From Pseudomonas sp. DTU12.3 (lineage in GTDB: Bacteria > Pseudomonadota > Gammaproteobacteria > Pseudomonadales > Pseudomonadaceae): DNA of 64,000 bases. The translations under genes were made by a program, and so were the position numbers. The notes beneath the pieces are model-generated. The model was given only the letters and a program-made list of their open reading frames with translations. It did no database searches and was not told the DNA's origin. The stretch covers positions 4,547,001 through 4,611,000 of the forward strand of contig NZ_CP027218.1 in assembly GCF_004124275.1 (NCBI RefSeq), written 5' to 3'. Shown here piece after piece: positions 29,586-37,775 of the stretch; position 1 is the first letter of the stretch, and each line of letters begins with the position of its first letter.

Positions 29586-30030
29586 TCTGCCCCAACAGTT
29601 GATCGAGGCCGTTGCGCAGGTCATTGAGCCGGTCCAGATCCACACCGCTGTCGCACAGCAGCCGGGCTTTCAGCGGCCCGACCTGCTCGCGCAACGCCTG
29701 GCCGGCAGACGTCAGACTCAAATGCACTTCCCGCTCATCACGGGCCGAGCGCCGCCGTTGCACCAGTTGCAACTGCTCAAGGCGCTTGAGCAATGGCGTC
29801 AGTGTGCCGGAGTCGAGCGCCAGGCGTTCGCCCAAAGCCTTGACCGTCGGTTGCTCCGGCGCGGCGTCCTGCCACTCCCACAACACCAGCATCGCCAGAT
29901 ATTGCGGATAGGTCAGGCCGAGTTGATCGAGCATCGGCTTGTACGCACGAATCACTGCCCGGGACGCGGCATACAATTTGAAGCACAACTGACTGTCGAG
30001 CTTCAGCGAATCGACCGACAGATTGTTCAT
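29569..30030 (-). CDS. ospR: MarR-family peroxide-sensing regulator, OspR-like
   Basis: This 153-residue MarR/OhrR-family repressor has the redox-sensing cysteine in DSQLCFKLYAASRAV near residue 15 and the winged helix (LDSGTLTPLLKRLEQL, ARDEREVHLSLT). It overlaps the gpx stop by ATGA, so it is co-transcribed with glutathione peroxidase. P. aeruginosa has the same pair (OspR, PA2825, with PA2826; from memory). An AT-rich OhrR-type operator lies upstream of gpx, so it probably represses its own operon until the cysteine is oxidised. Confidence 0.88.
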   Translation of the reverse strand: MNNLSVDSLKLDSQLCFKLYAASRAVIRAYKPMLDQLGLTYPQYLAMLVLWEWQDAAPEQPTVKALGERLALDSGTLTPLLKRLEQLQLVQRRRSARDEREVHLSLTSAGQALREQVGPLKARLLCDSGVDLDRLNDLRNGLDQLLGQIKALS

Positions 30031-30512
30031 TTGAGCAGGGCTTCGATCTCGCGGCTCAGGTCCTGCGGCTTGGTTGCCGGGGCGAAGCGCTTGACCAACT
30101 GGCCGTCCTTGCCGATCAGGAACTTGGTGAAATTCCACTTGATGCCTTGAGAGCCGAGTACGCCCGGCGCACGTTTCTTCAACTGCACGAACAGCGGATG
30201 GGCTCCGGCACCGTTGACGTCGATCTTCTTGAACAGCGGGAAGCTGACACCGAAGTTCAACTCGCAGAATTCGCTGATTGCGCCTTCGTTGCCCGGCTCC
30301 TGCTTGCCGAACTGGTTGCAAGGAAAGCCCAGCACCACCAGACCCTGATCCTTGTAGGTCTGCCAGAGTTGTTCAAGGCCTTTGTACTGTGGGGTGAAAC
30401 CGCATTTGCTCGCCGTGTTGACCACCAGCACGGCTTTGCCGGCGAAATCGGCCAGGGTCTTTTGCTCGCCTTTGATGGTGGTGCACGGAATATTCAGCAG
30501 GTTGTCGCTCAT
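30027..30512 (-). CDS. Glutathione peroxidase
   Basis: This 161-residue Cys-type glutathione peroxidase has C37 in ASKCGFTPQY, the Gln of FPCNQFGKQEPG and the WNFTKFLI motif, so the catalytic tetrad is complete. It reduces hydroperoxides, using glutathione or thioredoxin. It is first in the gpx-ospR operon, and an inverted repeat at 30559-30580 lies about 50 bp upstream. Confidence 0.94.
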   Translation of the reverse strand: MSDNLLNIPCTTIKGEQKTLADFAGKAVLVVNTASKCGFTPQYKGLEQLWQTYKDQGLVVLGFPCNQFGKQEPGNEGAISEFCELNFGVSFPLFKKIDVNGAGAHPLFVQLKKRAPGVLGSQGIKWNFTKFLIGKDGQLVKRFAPATKPQDLSREIEALLK

Positions 30513-30558
30513 GAGACAGGCTCCGCAGATAATCGGGAAAGGCCAAACATAGCGAGCA

Positions 30559-30580
30559 ATTAAATTGTGTGCAATTTAAT
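30559..30580. promoter_or_regulatory. OhrR-type operator upstream of gpx-ospR
   Basis: ATTAAATTG-TGTG-CAATTTAAT is a perfect 9-bp inverted repeat. It closely resembles the AATT-rich sites bound by OhrR regulators (for example TACAATTAAATTGTA in Bacillus, from memory). It lies 47 bp from the gpx start and is the probable site of autorepression by the adjacent OspR-like protein. Confidence 0.75.
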
Positions 30581-30597
30581 TAATAGGAACACCCTCG

Positions 30598-30682
30598 TGT
30601 AGGAGCTGCCGAAGGCTGCGATCTTTTGATCCTGTCTTTAAAAAGCAAATCAAAAGATCGCAGCCTTCGGCAGCTCCTACAG
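30598..30682. repeat. REP-like inverted pair (GATCTTTTGAT family)
   Basis: TGTAGGAGCTGCCGAAGGC continuing to GCGATCTTTTGAT is repeated in inverse orientation across about 20 bases, ending GCAGCTCCTACA. The same unit recurs at 38.6, 41.0, 45.9 and 57.6 kb. It could form a long cruciform or an RNA hairpin after divergent transcripts. Confidence 0.85.
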
Positions 30683-30694
30683 GGGTCGATCGAA

Positions 30695-30837
30695 CGGTCC
30701 GACAGGCGTGCGATCGTCGAATTGATCGCACCGTCCGAAAGGCGTGCGATCGTGGAGTTGATCGCACCGTCCGGCGGAATGCGATGGTGGGATTGATCGG
30801 ACCGCCCGACAGGCGTGCGATTGTGGGTTTATTCGCG
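30695..30837. repeat. Tandem array of four ~36-bp hairpin units
   Basis: Four units begin at about 30695, 30731, 30767 and 30802 (lengths 36, 36, 35 and 36). The first two contain the inverted pair GTGCGATC...GATCGCAC; units three and four are progressively diverged. The array follows directly on a REP pair and its last unit runs into the 3' end of msrB. The period of 36 keeps one frame open on the minus strand, but there is no ribosome site and no sign of a real gene. Confidence 0.8.
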
Positions 30838-31224
30838 CGGTTCGAGGTTCAGGCACACCGAGTTGATGCAATAACGCAGGCCGGTGGGCGGCGGGCCGTC
30901 CGGGAACACATGACCCAGATGCGCGTCGCAGCGGGCGCACTTCACTTCGGTACGGATCATGCCGTGGCTGACATCGCGGATTTCGGTCATCGCGCTTTTG
31001 CCGATCGGCTCATAAAAGCTCGGCCAGCCACAACCGGAGTCGAATTTGGCTTTGGAGTCGAACAATGCTTCGTTGCAGCAGACGCAGTGGTAAACACCGT
31101 CGGTTTTGGTGGCGTTGTATTTGCCGGAGAACGGTCGCTCGGTCGCACTGAGGCGGCAAACCTCGTACTGCTGCGGATCGAGCATGGCTTTCCATTCTTC
31201 CAGGGTTTTTTCCAACTTTTCCAT
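30829..31224 (-). CDS. msrB: Peptide methionine-(R)-sulfoxide reductase MsrB
   Basis: This 131-residue zinc-containing MsrB has the two CxxC zinc pairs (HCVCCNEA and KCARCDAHLGH), GCGWPSF, and the catalytic cysteine in RYCINSVCL. It repairs R-methionine sulfoxide in proteins. Starts at 31230 (GTG), 31227 and 31224 are stacked; the last has the best spacing to GAGG. It lies beside the gpx operon, matching P. aeruginosa order. Confidence 0.95.
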   Translation of the reverse strand: MEKLEKTLEEWKAMLDPQQYEVCRLSATERPFSGKYNATKTDGVYHCVCCNEALFDSKAKFDSGCGWPSFYEPIGKSAMTEIRDVSHGMIRTEVKCARCDAHLGHVFPDGPPPTGLRYCINSVCLNLEPRE

Positions 31225-31451
31225 CATCACACCTCAGCGGCTGAAAAAGCCCGATCTGTACCTTTTCCACGGATCGGGTGGCACGTATGATTGCGCCTTG
31301 TTTTGACGCCAGTCTGGCAGCCACGTTACACGCACTCAAACGGATTTTTTGCAGCGTTGAGTGCCGGCAACCGATTGGCGTGCATATGCAGGATTCCCAG
31401 TACGGTAGTTCATACAGCGTCTGGATCGTTCATTTTCGGGATCACATCGCC

Positions 31452-32663
31452 ATGCAGTTCAGCAAATCGAACAAGCTCGCCAACGTCTGCTACGACATTC
31501 GCGGCCCGGTGCTCAAGCACGCCAAACGACTGGAAGAGGAAGGCCAGCGCATCCTCAAGCTGAACATCGGCAACCCGGCGCCGTTTGGTTTCGAGGCGCC
31601 GGACGAAATTCTTCAGGATGTGATCCGCAACCTGCCGACCGCGCAAGGCTACAGCGACTCCAAAGGTCTGTTCAGCGCGCGCAAGGCGGTGATGCAGTAT
31701 TACCAGCAAAAGAATGTTGAAGGTGTCGGCATCGAAGACATCTATCTGGGCAACGGCGTGTCCGAGCTGATCGTGATGTCGTTGCAGGCGCTGCTCAACA
31801 ACGGCGACGAAGTGCTGGTTCCGGCGCCGGATTATCCACTGTGGACCGCCGCCGTCAGTCTGGCCGGTGGTAATGCCGTGCATTACCTGTGCGACGAAGG
31901 CGCCGACTGGTTCCCGGATCTGGCCGACATCAAGGCCAAGATCACCCCGAACACCAAAGCCATGGTGATCATCAACCCGAACAACCCGACCGGTGCGGTG
32001 TATTCCAAGGAAGTGCTGCTGGGCATGCTGGAAATCGCCCGTGCGCACAACCTGGTGGTGTTCTCCGACGAGATCTACGACAAGATCCTCTATGACGATG
32101 CCGTGCACATCTGCACCGCGTCGTTGGCGCCCGACCTGCTCTGCCTGACCTTCAACGGTCTGTCGAAGTCCTACCGTGTGGCCGGTTTCCGCTCCGGCTG
32201 GATCGCCATCTCCGGGCCGAAACACAACGCCCAGAGCTACATCGAAGGCATCGACATGCTAGCCAACATGCGCCTGTGCGCCAACGTGCCAAGCCAGCAT
32301 GCCATCCAGACCGCACTCGGTGGCTATCAGAGCATCAACGATCTGGTGCTGCCGCAAGGTCGTTTGCTGGAACAGCGCAACCGTACTTGGGAGCTGCTCA
32401 ACGACATTCCGGGCGTCAGCTGCGTCAAGCCGATGGGTGCGCTCTACGCCTTCCCGCGCATTGACCCGAAGGTCTGCCCGATCCACAACGACGAGAAGTT
32501 CGTTCTCGACCTGCTGCTTTCCGAGAAGCTGCTGGTCGTTCAGGGCACCGCGTTCAACTGGCCGTGGCCGGATCACTTCCGTGTGGTCACCCTGCCCCGC
32601 GTCGACGACCTGGAAATGGCCATCGGCCGCATCGGCAACTTCCTCAAGTCCTACCGCCAGTAA
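31452..32663 (+). CDS. alaA: Alanine-type aminotransferase AlaA
   Basis: This 403-residue fold-type I PLP aminotransferase has YSDSKGLFSARKAV, INPNNPTGAVY, SDEIYDKI, and the PLP lysine in FNGLSKSYRVAGFRSGW. The sequence and length fit AlaA, which makes alanine from pyruvate using glutamate. The frame is open upstream to 31278, but ATG 31452 gives the family's usual start MQFSKSNKLANVCYDIRGP. A perfect 12-bp stem follows the stop. Confidence 0.9.
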   Translation: MQFSKSNKLANVCYDIRGPVLKHAKRLEEEGQRILKLNIGNPAPFGFEAPDEILQDVIRNLPTAQGYSDSKGLFSARKAVMQYYQQKNVEGVGIEDIYLGNGVSELIVMSLQALLNNGDEVLVPAPDYPLWTAAVSLAGGNAVHYLCDEGADWFPDLADIKAKITPNTKAMVIINPNNPTGAVYSKEVLLGMLEIARAHNLVVFSDEIYDKILYDDAVHICTASLAPDLLCLTFNGLSKSYRVAGFRSGWIAISGPKHNAQSYIEGIDMLANMRLCANVPSQHAIQTALGGYQSINDLVLPQGRLLEQRNRTWELLNDIPGVSCVKPMGALYAFPRIDPKVCPIHNDEKFVLDLLLSEKLLVVQGTAFNWPWPDHFRVVTLPRVDDLEMAIGRIGNFLKSYRQ

Positions 32664-32672
32664 CTGGCCAGC

Positions 32673-32701
32673 AGTGCGCGACGTCCCGAACGTCGCGCAC
32701 T
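32673..32701. terminator. Strong GC hairpin after alaA
   Basis: AGTGCGCGACGT, loop CCCGA, ACGTCGCGCACT form a perfect 12-bp stem 10 bases after the alaA stop. No T-run follows, so it may be an mRNA-stabilising hairpin rather than a classical terminator. Confidence 0.6.
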
Positions 32702-32893
32702 GTCTGATTCAGCAACACTTCTGTGATCCGCGCCTGCACAGGCCTTCTACACTTGCGATTCGAACCGGTCACCCGCGTCTGAGGTAATGGCGACGGGTCG
32801 CCGCCATGCGTCATCGGTAGCAATATTGGCAGTGGGAATTGTCCTGCACGCCTGCGAATTCGCTGTAGGACACAGTTTGAAATAGTCACTCGG

Positions 32894-32921
32894 TTGAATA
32901 GCCCCGTGCCGCACCTTATAT
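32894..32921 (+). promoter_or_regulatory. Candidate htpX promoter, possibly heat-shock type
   Basis: TTGAAT and TTATAT are separated by 16 bases, about 47 bp before the htpX ATG. The run GGTTGAA-N13-CACCTTAT also loosely fits sigma-32 spacing (CTTGAA ... CCCCATnT), which would suit a heat-shock protease. Which sigma factor uses it cannot be decided from sequence. Confidence 0.4.
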
Positions 32922-32967
32922 ACCCCGCAGTACGCTACATCTTTAGCTTGAGGAGATTTCTACAACC

Positions 32968-33855
32968 ATGATGCGCATCCTGCTGTTTTTGGCCACTAAC
33001 CTGGCGGTCGTGCTGATAGCCAGCATCACCCTGAGCCTTTTCGGCTTCAACGGGTTCATGGCGGCCAACGGGGTTGATCTCAACCTTAGTCAGCTGCTGG
33101 TTTTCTGTGCGGTCTTTGGTTTCGCCGGTTCGCTGTTCTCGCTGTTCATCTCCAAGTGGATGGCAAAGATGAGCACCGGTACCCAGATCATCAGCCAGCC
33201 ACGTACCCGTCATGAGCAATGGCTGCTGCAAACCGTCGAGCAACTGTCCCGTGAAGCCGGGATCAAGATGCCCGAAGTCGGTATTTTCCCGGCCTACGAA
33301 GCGAACGCTTTCGCCACCGGCTGGAACAAGAACGACGCGCTGGTCGCGGTCAGCCAGGGTTTGCTGGAGCGTTTTTCGCCCGATGAAGTGAAAGCCGTAC
33401 TGGCCCACGAAATCGGCCACGTTGCCAACGGCGACATGGTCACCCTGGCACTGATCCAGGGCGTGGTGAACACCTTTGTGATGTTCTTCGCGCGGATCAT
33501 CGGCAACTTCGTCGACAAAGTGATCTTCAAGAACGAAGAAGGCCAGGGCATTGCCTACTACGTGGCAACCATCTTCGCCGAACTGGTTCTGGGCATTCTC
33601 GCCAGCTCGATCGTCATGTGGTTCTCGCGCAAGCGCGAATTCCGTGCCGACGAAGCCGGTGCGCGCCTGGCCGGTACCAGCGCGATGATTGGCGCCCTGC
33701 AACGCCTTCGTGCCGAACAGGGCTTGCCGGTGCACATGCCGGACACCCTGAACGCCTTTGGTATCAACGGTGGCATCAAACAGGGCTTTGCCCGCATGTT
33801 CATGAGCCACCCGCCGCTGGAAGAGCGTATTGACGCACTGCGTCGTCGCGGCTGA
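32968..33855 (+). CDS. htpX: Membrane zinc protease HtpX
   Basis: This 295-residue M48 metalloprotease has two N-terminal membrane helices (about 5-25 and 38-58), the zinc motif HEIGH in VLAHEIGHVANG, two further hydrophobic helices, and the third ligand in FRADEAGARLAG. It degrades damaged inner-membrane proteins alongside FtsH. GAGGAG precedes the ATG. A clear terminator follows, so it is monocistronic. Confidence 0.96.
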   Translation: MMRILLFLATNLAVVLIASITLSLFGFNGFMAANGVDLNLSQLLVFCAVFGFAGSLFSLFISKWMAKMSTGTQIISQPRTRHEQWLLQTVEQLSREAGIKMPEVGIFPAYEANAFATGWNKNDALVAVSQGLLERFSPDEVKAVLAHEIGHVANGDMVTLALIQGVVNTFVMFFARIIGNFVDKVIFKNEEGQGIAYYVATIFAELVLGILASSIVMWFSRKREFRADEAGARLAGTSAMIGALQRLRAEQGLPVHMPDTLNAFGINGGIKQGFARMFMSHPPLEERIDALRRRG

Positions 33856-33873
33856 TCAGATTGGCGTAAAAAC

Positions 33874-33904
33874 AAAAGGCCCGCAGTGATGCGGGCCTTT
33901 TTTT
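33874..33904. terminator. Rho-independent terminator of htpX
   Basis: AAAAGGCCCGC, loop AGTGAT, GCGGGCC and a run of seven T lie 18 bases after the htpX stop. Confidence 0.9.
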
Positions 33905-33932
33905 GTTGCCTGACAAATGGGTTGCTCCCAAT

Positions 33933-34035
33933 GGCCTCATCGCTGGCAAGCCAGCTCCCACAATGATTTGTGGGCGCTGAAGATTTTGATGAACACCCGA
34001 AACCCTGTGGGAGCTGGCTTGCCAGCGATGGGGCC
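33933..34035. repeat. REP-like inverted pair (GCTGGCAAGCCAGC family)
   Basis: GGCCTCATCGCTGGCAAGCC continuing to AGCTCCCACA faces TGTGGGAGCTGGCTTGCCAGCGATGGGGCC across about 43 bases. A single copy of the same element is at 40950-40983. It lies between the 3' ends of htpX and tpm. Confidence 0.85.
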
Positions 34036-34053
34036 AGCCCTACTGGCGCAGAA

Positions 34054-34701
34054 CTATTGGCTGGAAATCCGGTACACCCGCTCCTCCAGGCGCGTCACCC
34101 CCGCCTGCAAGAACTTCCAGCTCTCGCGCAACACATCCTGCTCTTCCAGCATCTGCACCTGCCAGACATCCCCCAGCAACCGCTGCACTTCATCATCCGC
34201 CACCGCAAATGGCGGCCCCGGCATCTGCGCTTGATCGTAATCCAGCGTAATCAACAGCCCTTGCACACCCTGCGCAAGGATCTGCTGAAGATGCGCCGCA
34301 TAACGCTCACGCATCGGCGGCGGCAAGGCGATCAGTGCCGCCCGGTCGTACAGCGCCGTGCAGTCAGCCACATCGTTCGCCGTCAACGCGAAGAAGTCAC
34401 CACACCACAACTCGATGGCATCACCGCGATAGACCTTGAACGCGCCCTTCTGACTGATCTGCGGCTGAATCTGATGCTCGGTGAAGAAGTCTTCGATCGC
34501 CTTTTCCGACAGTTCGATCCCGAGCACCGAATGACCGCGCCCAGCAAGCCACGCCAGATCCAGACTTTTCCCGCACAAAGGTACGAGCACCCGCGCCGAT
34601 GCCGGGACCGCCCAGTGCCGCTGCAAATACGGGTTCACGTCAGGCAGATGAAAACCGATCTGGCCCGACGCCCATTTCTTGTGCCAAAACTCAGGCTGCA
34701 T
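34054..34701 (-). CDS. tpm: Thiopurine S-methyltransferase
   Basis: This 215-residue SAM-dependent methyltransferase begins MQPEFWHKKWASGQIGFH, with VPLCGKSLDLAWLAGRGHSVLGIELS as the SAM site. Pseudomonas Tpm methylates thiols and also selenium and tellurium compounds. GGGAGTG precedes the ATG. It is divergent from the dioxygenase gene with a 103-bp AT-rich promoter gap. Confidence 0.94.
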   Translation of the reverse strand: MQPEFWHKKWASGQIGFHLPDVNPYLQRHWAVPASARVLVPLCGKSLDLAWLAGRGHSVLGIELSEKAIEDFFTEHQIQPQISQKGAFKVYRGDAIELWCGDFFALTANDVADCTALYDRAALIALPPPMRERYAAHLQQILAQGVQGLLITLDYDQAQMPGPPFAVADDEVQRLLGDVWQVQMLEEQDVLRESWKFLQAGVTRLEERVYRISSQ

Positions 34702-34804
34702 GTATCACTCCCAAAAAATCGATCAAAAAGCGCTAAAACTTATATTAGATTTAGATCAAACAACTGACTGAAGATGGCTCATCTTAACGCTCAGGATCCT
34801 TTCC

Positions 34805-35572
34805 ATGTTTCCCAGCCTGTATATCTCCCATGGCTCGCCCATGCTCGCGCTCGAACCCGGTGCCAGTGGCCCGGCACTGGCGCGACTGGCAGCCGAACTG
34901 CCCCGGCCGAAAGCCATCGTGATCGTCTCCGCACACTGGGAGAGCCACGAATTGCTGGTCAGCAGCCATCCGCAACCGGAAACCTGGCACGACTTCGGCG
35001 GCTTCCCCCGTGCACTGTTTGAAGTGCAGTACCCGGCGCCCGGCGACCCACAACTGGCCGCCGAAGTCGCCGCGCTGCTGAACAGTCACAACCTGCCCGC
35101 GCGCCTTGATTCACAACGTCCGTTTGATCACGGGGTGTGGGTACCGTTGTCGCTGATGTATCCGCAAGCCGATATTCCGGTAGTGCAGGTCTCGCTGCCA
35201 AGCCGCGCCGGCCCGGCGTTACAGACCCGCGTCGGCCGAGCGCTGGCCAGCTTGCGTGATCAGGGTATTTTGCTGATCGGCTCCGGCAGCATCACTCACA
35301 ACCTGCGCGAACTGGACTGGCATGCCGGCCCGGAAAGTGTCGAACCGTGGGCGCGGGATTTCCGTGACTGGATGATCGACAAGCTGGCGGCCGACGATGA
35401 GCCGGCGCTGCATGACTACCGTCAACAGGCGCCAAATGCCGTGCGCAACCACCCGAGTGATGAGCATTTGTTGCCGTTGTATTTTGCACGGGGTGCGGGG
35501 GGTGAGTTCAGCGTGGCGCACAAGGGCTTCACGATGGGTGCGCTGGGGATGGATATTTATCGTTTTGGTTGA
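34805..35572 (+). CDS. DODA-type extradiol ring-opening dioxygenase (YgiD-like)
   Basis: This 255-residue class III extradiol dioxygenase has SHGSPMLAL, IVIVSAHWESH, RPFDHGVWVPL and GSGSITHNLRE, which hold the metal-binding histidines. The E. coli relative YgiD opens 4,5-DOPA; the native substrate is uncertain. AGGATCC precedes the ATG. A strong terminator follows at 35617. Confidence 0.88.
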   Translation: MFPSLYISHGSPMLALEPGASGPALARLAAELPRPKAIVIVSAHWESHELLVSSHPQPETWHDFGGFPRALFEVQYPAPGDPQLAAEVAALLNSHNLPARLDSQRPFDHGVWVPLSLMYPQADIPVVQVSLPSRAGPALQTRVGRALASLRDQGILLIGSGSITHNLRELDWHAGPESVEPWARDFRDWMIDKLAADDEPALHDYRQQAPNAVRNHPSDEHLLPLYFARGAGGEFSVAHKGFTMGALGMDIYRFG

Positions 35573-35573
35573 C

Positions 35574-35602
35574 GCCTTCGCAAGCAGACTCGCTCCCACA
35601 AA
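35574..35602. repeat. Single REP-like half element
   Basis: GCCTTCGCAAGCAGACTCGCTCCCACAAA matches one arm of the pair at 46584-46683 with a few changes. It has no inverse partner here. Confidence 0.6.
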
Positions 35603-35616
35603 GGCAAAAAGCAGGC

Positions 35617-35649
35617 AAAAAAAATCCCCGAACCAGTCGGGGATTTTTT
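35617..35649. terminator. Bidirectional terminator between dioxygenase and deaD
   Basis: An A-run, TCCCCGA, a 5-base loop, TCGGGGA and a T-run separate two convergent genes and can end both transcripts. Confidence 0.9.
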
Positions 35650-35677
35650 ATCTGCGATCAATCAGCTCAGGGGCCGA

Positions 35678-37351
35678 TCAATCTTCGCGATAGCGACGCA
35701 GTTTCAGCTGCTTACCGGCAACGCGAGTGTCCTTCAGTTTGGTCAGGAGTTTGTCCAGACCATCTTCCGGCAGCTCGACGAGGCTGAAGCTGTCACGCAC
35801 CTGGATGCGACCGATCGCTTCACGGGCCAGACCGCCTTCGTTGAGGATGGCGCCCAGCAGGTTTTTCGCAGCGATACCGTCACGCGCACCCAGCGCGGTA
35901 CGGCAACGAGCACGGCCTTCGCCCAAAGGCATTGGCGCGCGACGCTCGCGGTCACCACGATCAGGACGATCACCGGTGCGCTCAGGACGGTCGCCACGCG
36001 GTGCGTTGTTCGGCACCAGTGGACGTTCCTTCTCGATCGCTGCCAGGGTCAGCGCTTGGCCATTGGTAGCCTTGCGCAGCAGCGCAGCAGCCAGAGCACG
36101 CGGAGTGCAACCGATGTCAGCAGTCAGACGATCGAGCAGCTCACCGTGAGTCGATTCGGCATCAGCAACCAGCGGCGACAGGCTGTTGGTCAGTTTCTTG
36201 ATGCGTGCATCGAGAACAGCTTGAGCGTCCGGCAGGCGTACTTCAGCCACTTTCTGACCAGTTACACGCTCGATCACTTGCAGCATGCGGCGCTCACGTG
36301 GAGTCACCAGCAGCAGTGCACGACCTTCGCGACCGGCACGGCCAGTACGGCCGATACGGTGAACGTAGGATTCCGGATCGTACGGCATGTCAACGTTGAA
36401 TACGTGAGTGATGCGCGGAACATCCAGACCACGAGCAGCAACGTCGGTCGCAACAACGATGTCCAGACGGCCATCTTTCAGCGAGTCGATGACACGCTCA
36501 CGCTGGTTCTGGGCGATGTCACCGTTCAGCGCCGCGGCTTTGTAGCCTTTGGCGTCGAGGGCACTTGCCAGATCCAGGGTCGCTTGCTTGGTGCGTACGA
36601 ACATGATCAGGGCGTCGAAATCTTCCACTTCCAGCAAGCTGAGAACGGCCGAAGTCTTCTGGTCAGCGTGAACCAACAGGTGAGCCTGTTCGATCGCGGT
36701 AACGGTCTGGGTCTTGGTCTGGATCTTCACGTGTTGCGGATCGCGCAGATGGCGTTCGGCAATGGCACGGATCGACTGCGGCAGGGTAGCCGAGAACAAA
36801 ACGGTCTGACGGGTAGCTGGCAGAGCCTTGAAGATGACTTCCAGGTCATCCATGAAGCCCAGCTTCAACATTTCGTCAGCTTCGTCGAGAACCAGGTGGT
36901 TCACGGTCGACAGAACTTTTTCGTCACGACGCAGGTGGTCGCACAGACGGCCCGGAGTGGCGACAACGATCTGTGCACCATTACGGATTGCTTTCAGTTG
37001 CGGGCCCATCGGCGCGCCGCCGTAAACGGCCACAACAGTAACGCCCGGCATTTGCTTGGCGTAGGTTTCGAAAGCGGTTGCTACTTGCAGCGCCAACTCA
37101 CGAGTTGGCGCCAGGATCAGGGCTTGCGGTTCGCGCTTGGCAGGATCGATGCGGTGCAGGATAGGCAGTGCGAACGCGGCGGTTTTACCGGTACCGGTTT
37201 GCGCCTGGCCAATCATGTCCTGGCCGGCCATGATGATCGGGATCGATTGCTGCTGAATCGCCGAAGGCTCTTCGTAGCCAGTCGCTGCGACGGCTGCAAG
37301 AATATTCGGGTTAAGATTAAAAGCGGCGAATCCGCCGGTTTCCTGGGTCAT
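35678..37351 (-). CDS. deaD: DEAD-box RNA helicase DeaD/CsdA
   Basis: This 557-residue helicase has the Q motif (FAAFNLNPNIL ... EPSAIQQQSIP), AQTGTGKTAAF, the DEAD box in LVLDEADEMLK, SAT in LFSATLPQS, and HRIGRTGRAGREG. A basic Arg/Asp linker (about 445-480) and a DbpA-like RNA-binding domain end the protein. It unwinds RNA in ribosome assembly and mRNA decay, chiefly in the cold. The frame is open to 37501, but ATG 37351 begins at the conserved N-terminus. A long upstream leader is consistent with cold-shock control. Confidence 0.94.
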   Translation of the reverse strand: MTQETGGFAAFNLNPNILAAVAATGYEEPSAIQQQSIPIIMAGQDMIGQAQTGTGKTAAFALPILHRIDPAKREPQALILAPTRELALQVATAFETYAKQMPGVTVVAVYGGAPMGPQLKAIRNGAQIVVATPGRLCDHLRRDEKVLSTVNHLVLDEADEMLKLGFMDDLEVIFKALPATRQTVLFSATLPQSIRAIAERHLRDPQHVKIQTKTQTVTAIEQAHLLVHADQKTSAVLSLLEVEDFDALIMFVRTKQATLDLASALDAKGYKAAALNGDIAQNQRERVIDSLKDGRLDIVVATDVAARGLDVPRITHVFNVDMPYDPESYVHRIGRTGRAGREGRALLLVTPRERRMLQVIERVTGQKVAEVRLPDAQAVLDARIKKLTNSLSPLVADAESTHGELLDRLTADIGCTPRALAAALLRKATNGQALTLAAIEKERPLVPNNAPRGDRPERTGDRPDRGDRERRAPMPLGEGRARCRTALGARDGIAAKNLLGAILNEGGLAREAIGRIQVRDSFSLVELPEDGLDKLLTKLKDTRVAGKQLKLRRYRED

Positions 37352-37775
37352 GGGTCTGCCTCTAAGTGCATCCGCAAAGACCCATGCTCCAAAGCTGCGC
37401 ATGCCGTGTTGAGACTCAAGAGTCGCCCTGGCAGCTTTGTCGGCGGGGATTTGCGAAAACGAATGAATGAAAAAAAAGAATCGTCCGGGAAGAGCCCGCA
37501 ATGCGGACGTGCAGCCGAAGCTGACTTCGGGAAATTGCGCTACCTAAACGCGGCCCGGTTAAAGGCCGGCGCGCACTATACCGGATTTTGCCCAAAAAGG
37601 GAGCTTTTTTTATCGGCAAAATACCTGTGTCACCGCTGTGTAACGGGGTTTTGCGGATAATCGCGCCAAGGTCTATTTTTCAAAGGCCCGGCCCTGCGGG
37701 CGATGACGCTTAAACGATTCATCGACATGCGGCATTCCGTCGCTGCACCCGCCCTTCCCGCCCGAGGATCCAGCC
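37352..37775. other. deaD leader and divergent promoter region
   Basis: This 424-bp gap precedes both deaD (minus) and the crotonase gene (plus). On the minus strand a TATAGT -10-like box lies near 37575, which would give deaD a 5' UTR over 200 bases long, as in cold-shock genes. Nothing else was recognised. Confidence 0.45.

Larger units (their letters stand above)
32664..32967. other. Intergenic region between alaA and htpX
   Basis: This 304-bp gap holds the alaA 3' hairpin and the htpX promoter region. Short reading frames in it have no ribosome site. No RNA gene was recognised. Confidence 0.4.

Noticed and set aside
30695..30837. CRISPR-like array
   Set aside because: Repeats are contiguous with no unique spacers, diverge from unit to unit, and there are no cas genes.
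30677..30940. Minus-strand ORF covering the tandem repeat
   Set aside because: It is open only because the 36-bp period is a multiple of three; it has no ribosome site and overlaps msrB in another frame.
36056..37660. 534-codon plus-strand frame opposite deaD
   Set aside because: It is an antisense shadow of a well-supported helicase gene, with no motif or ribosome site.
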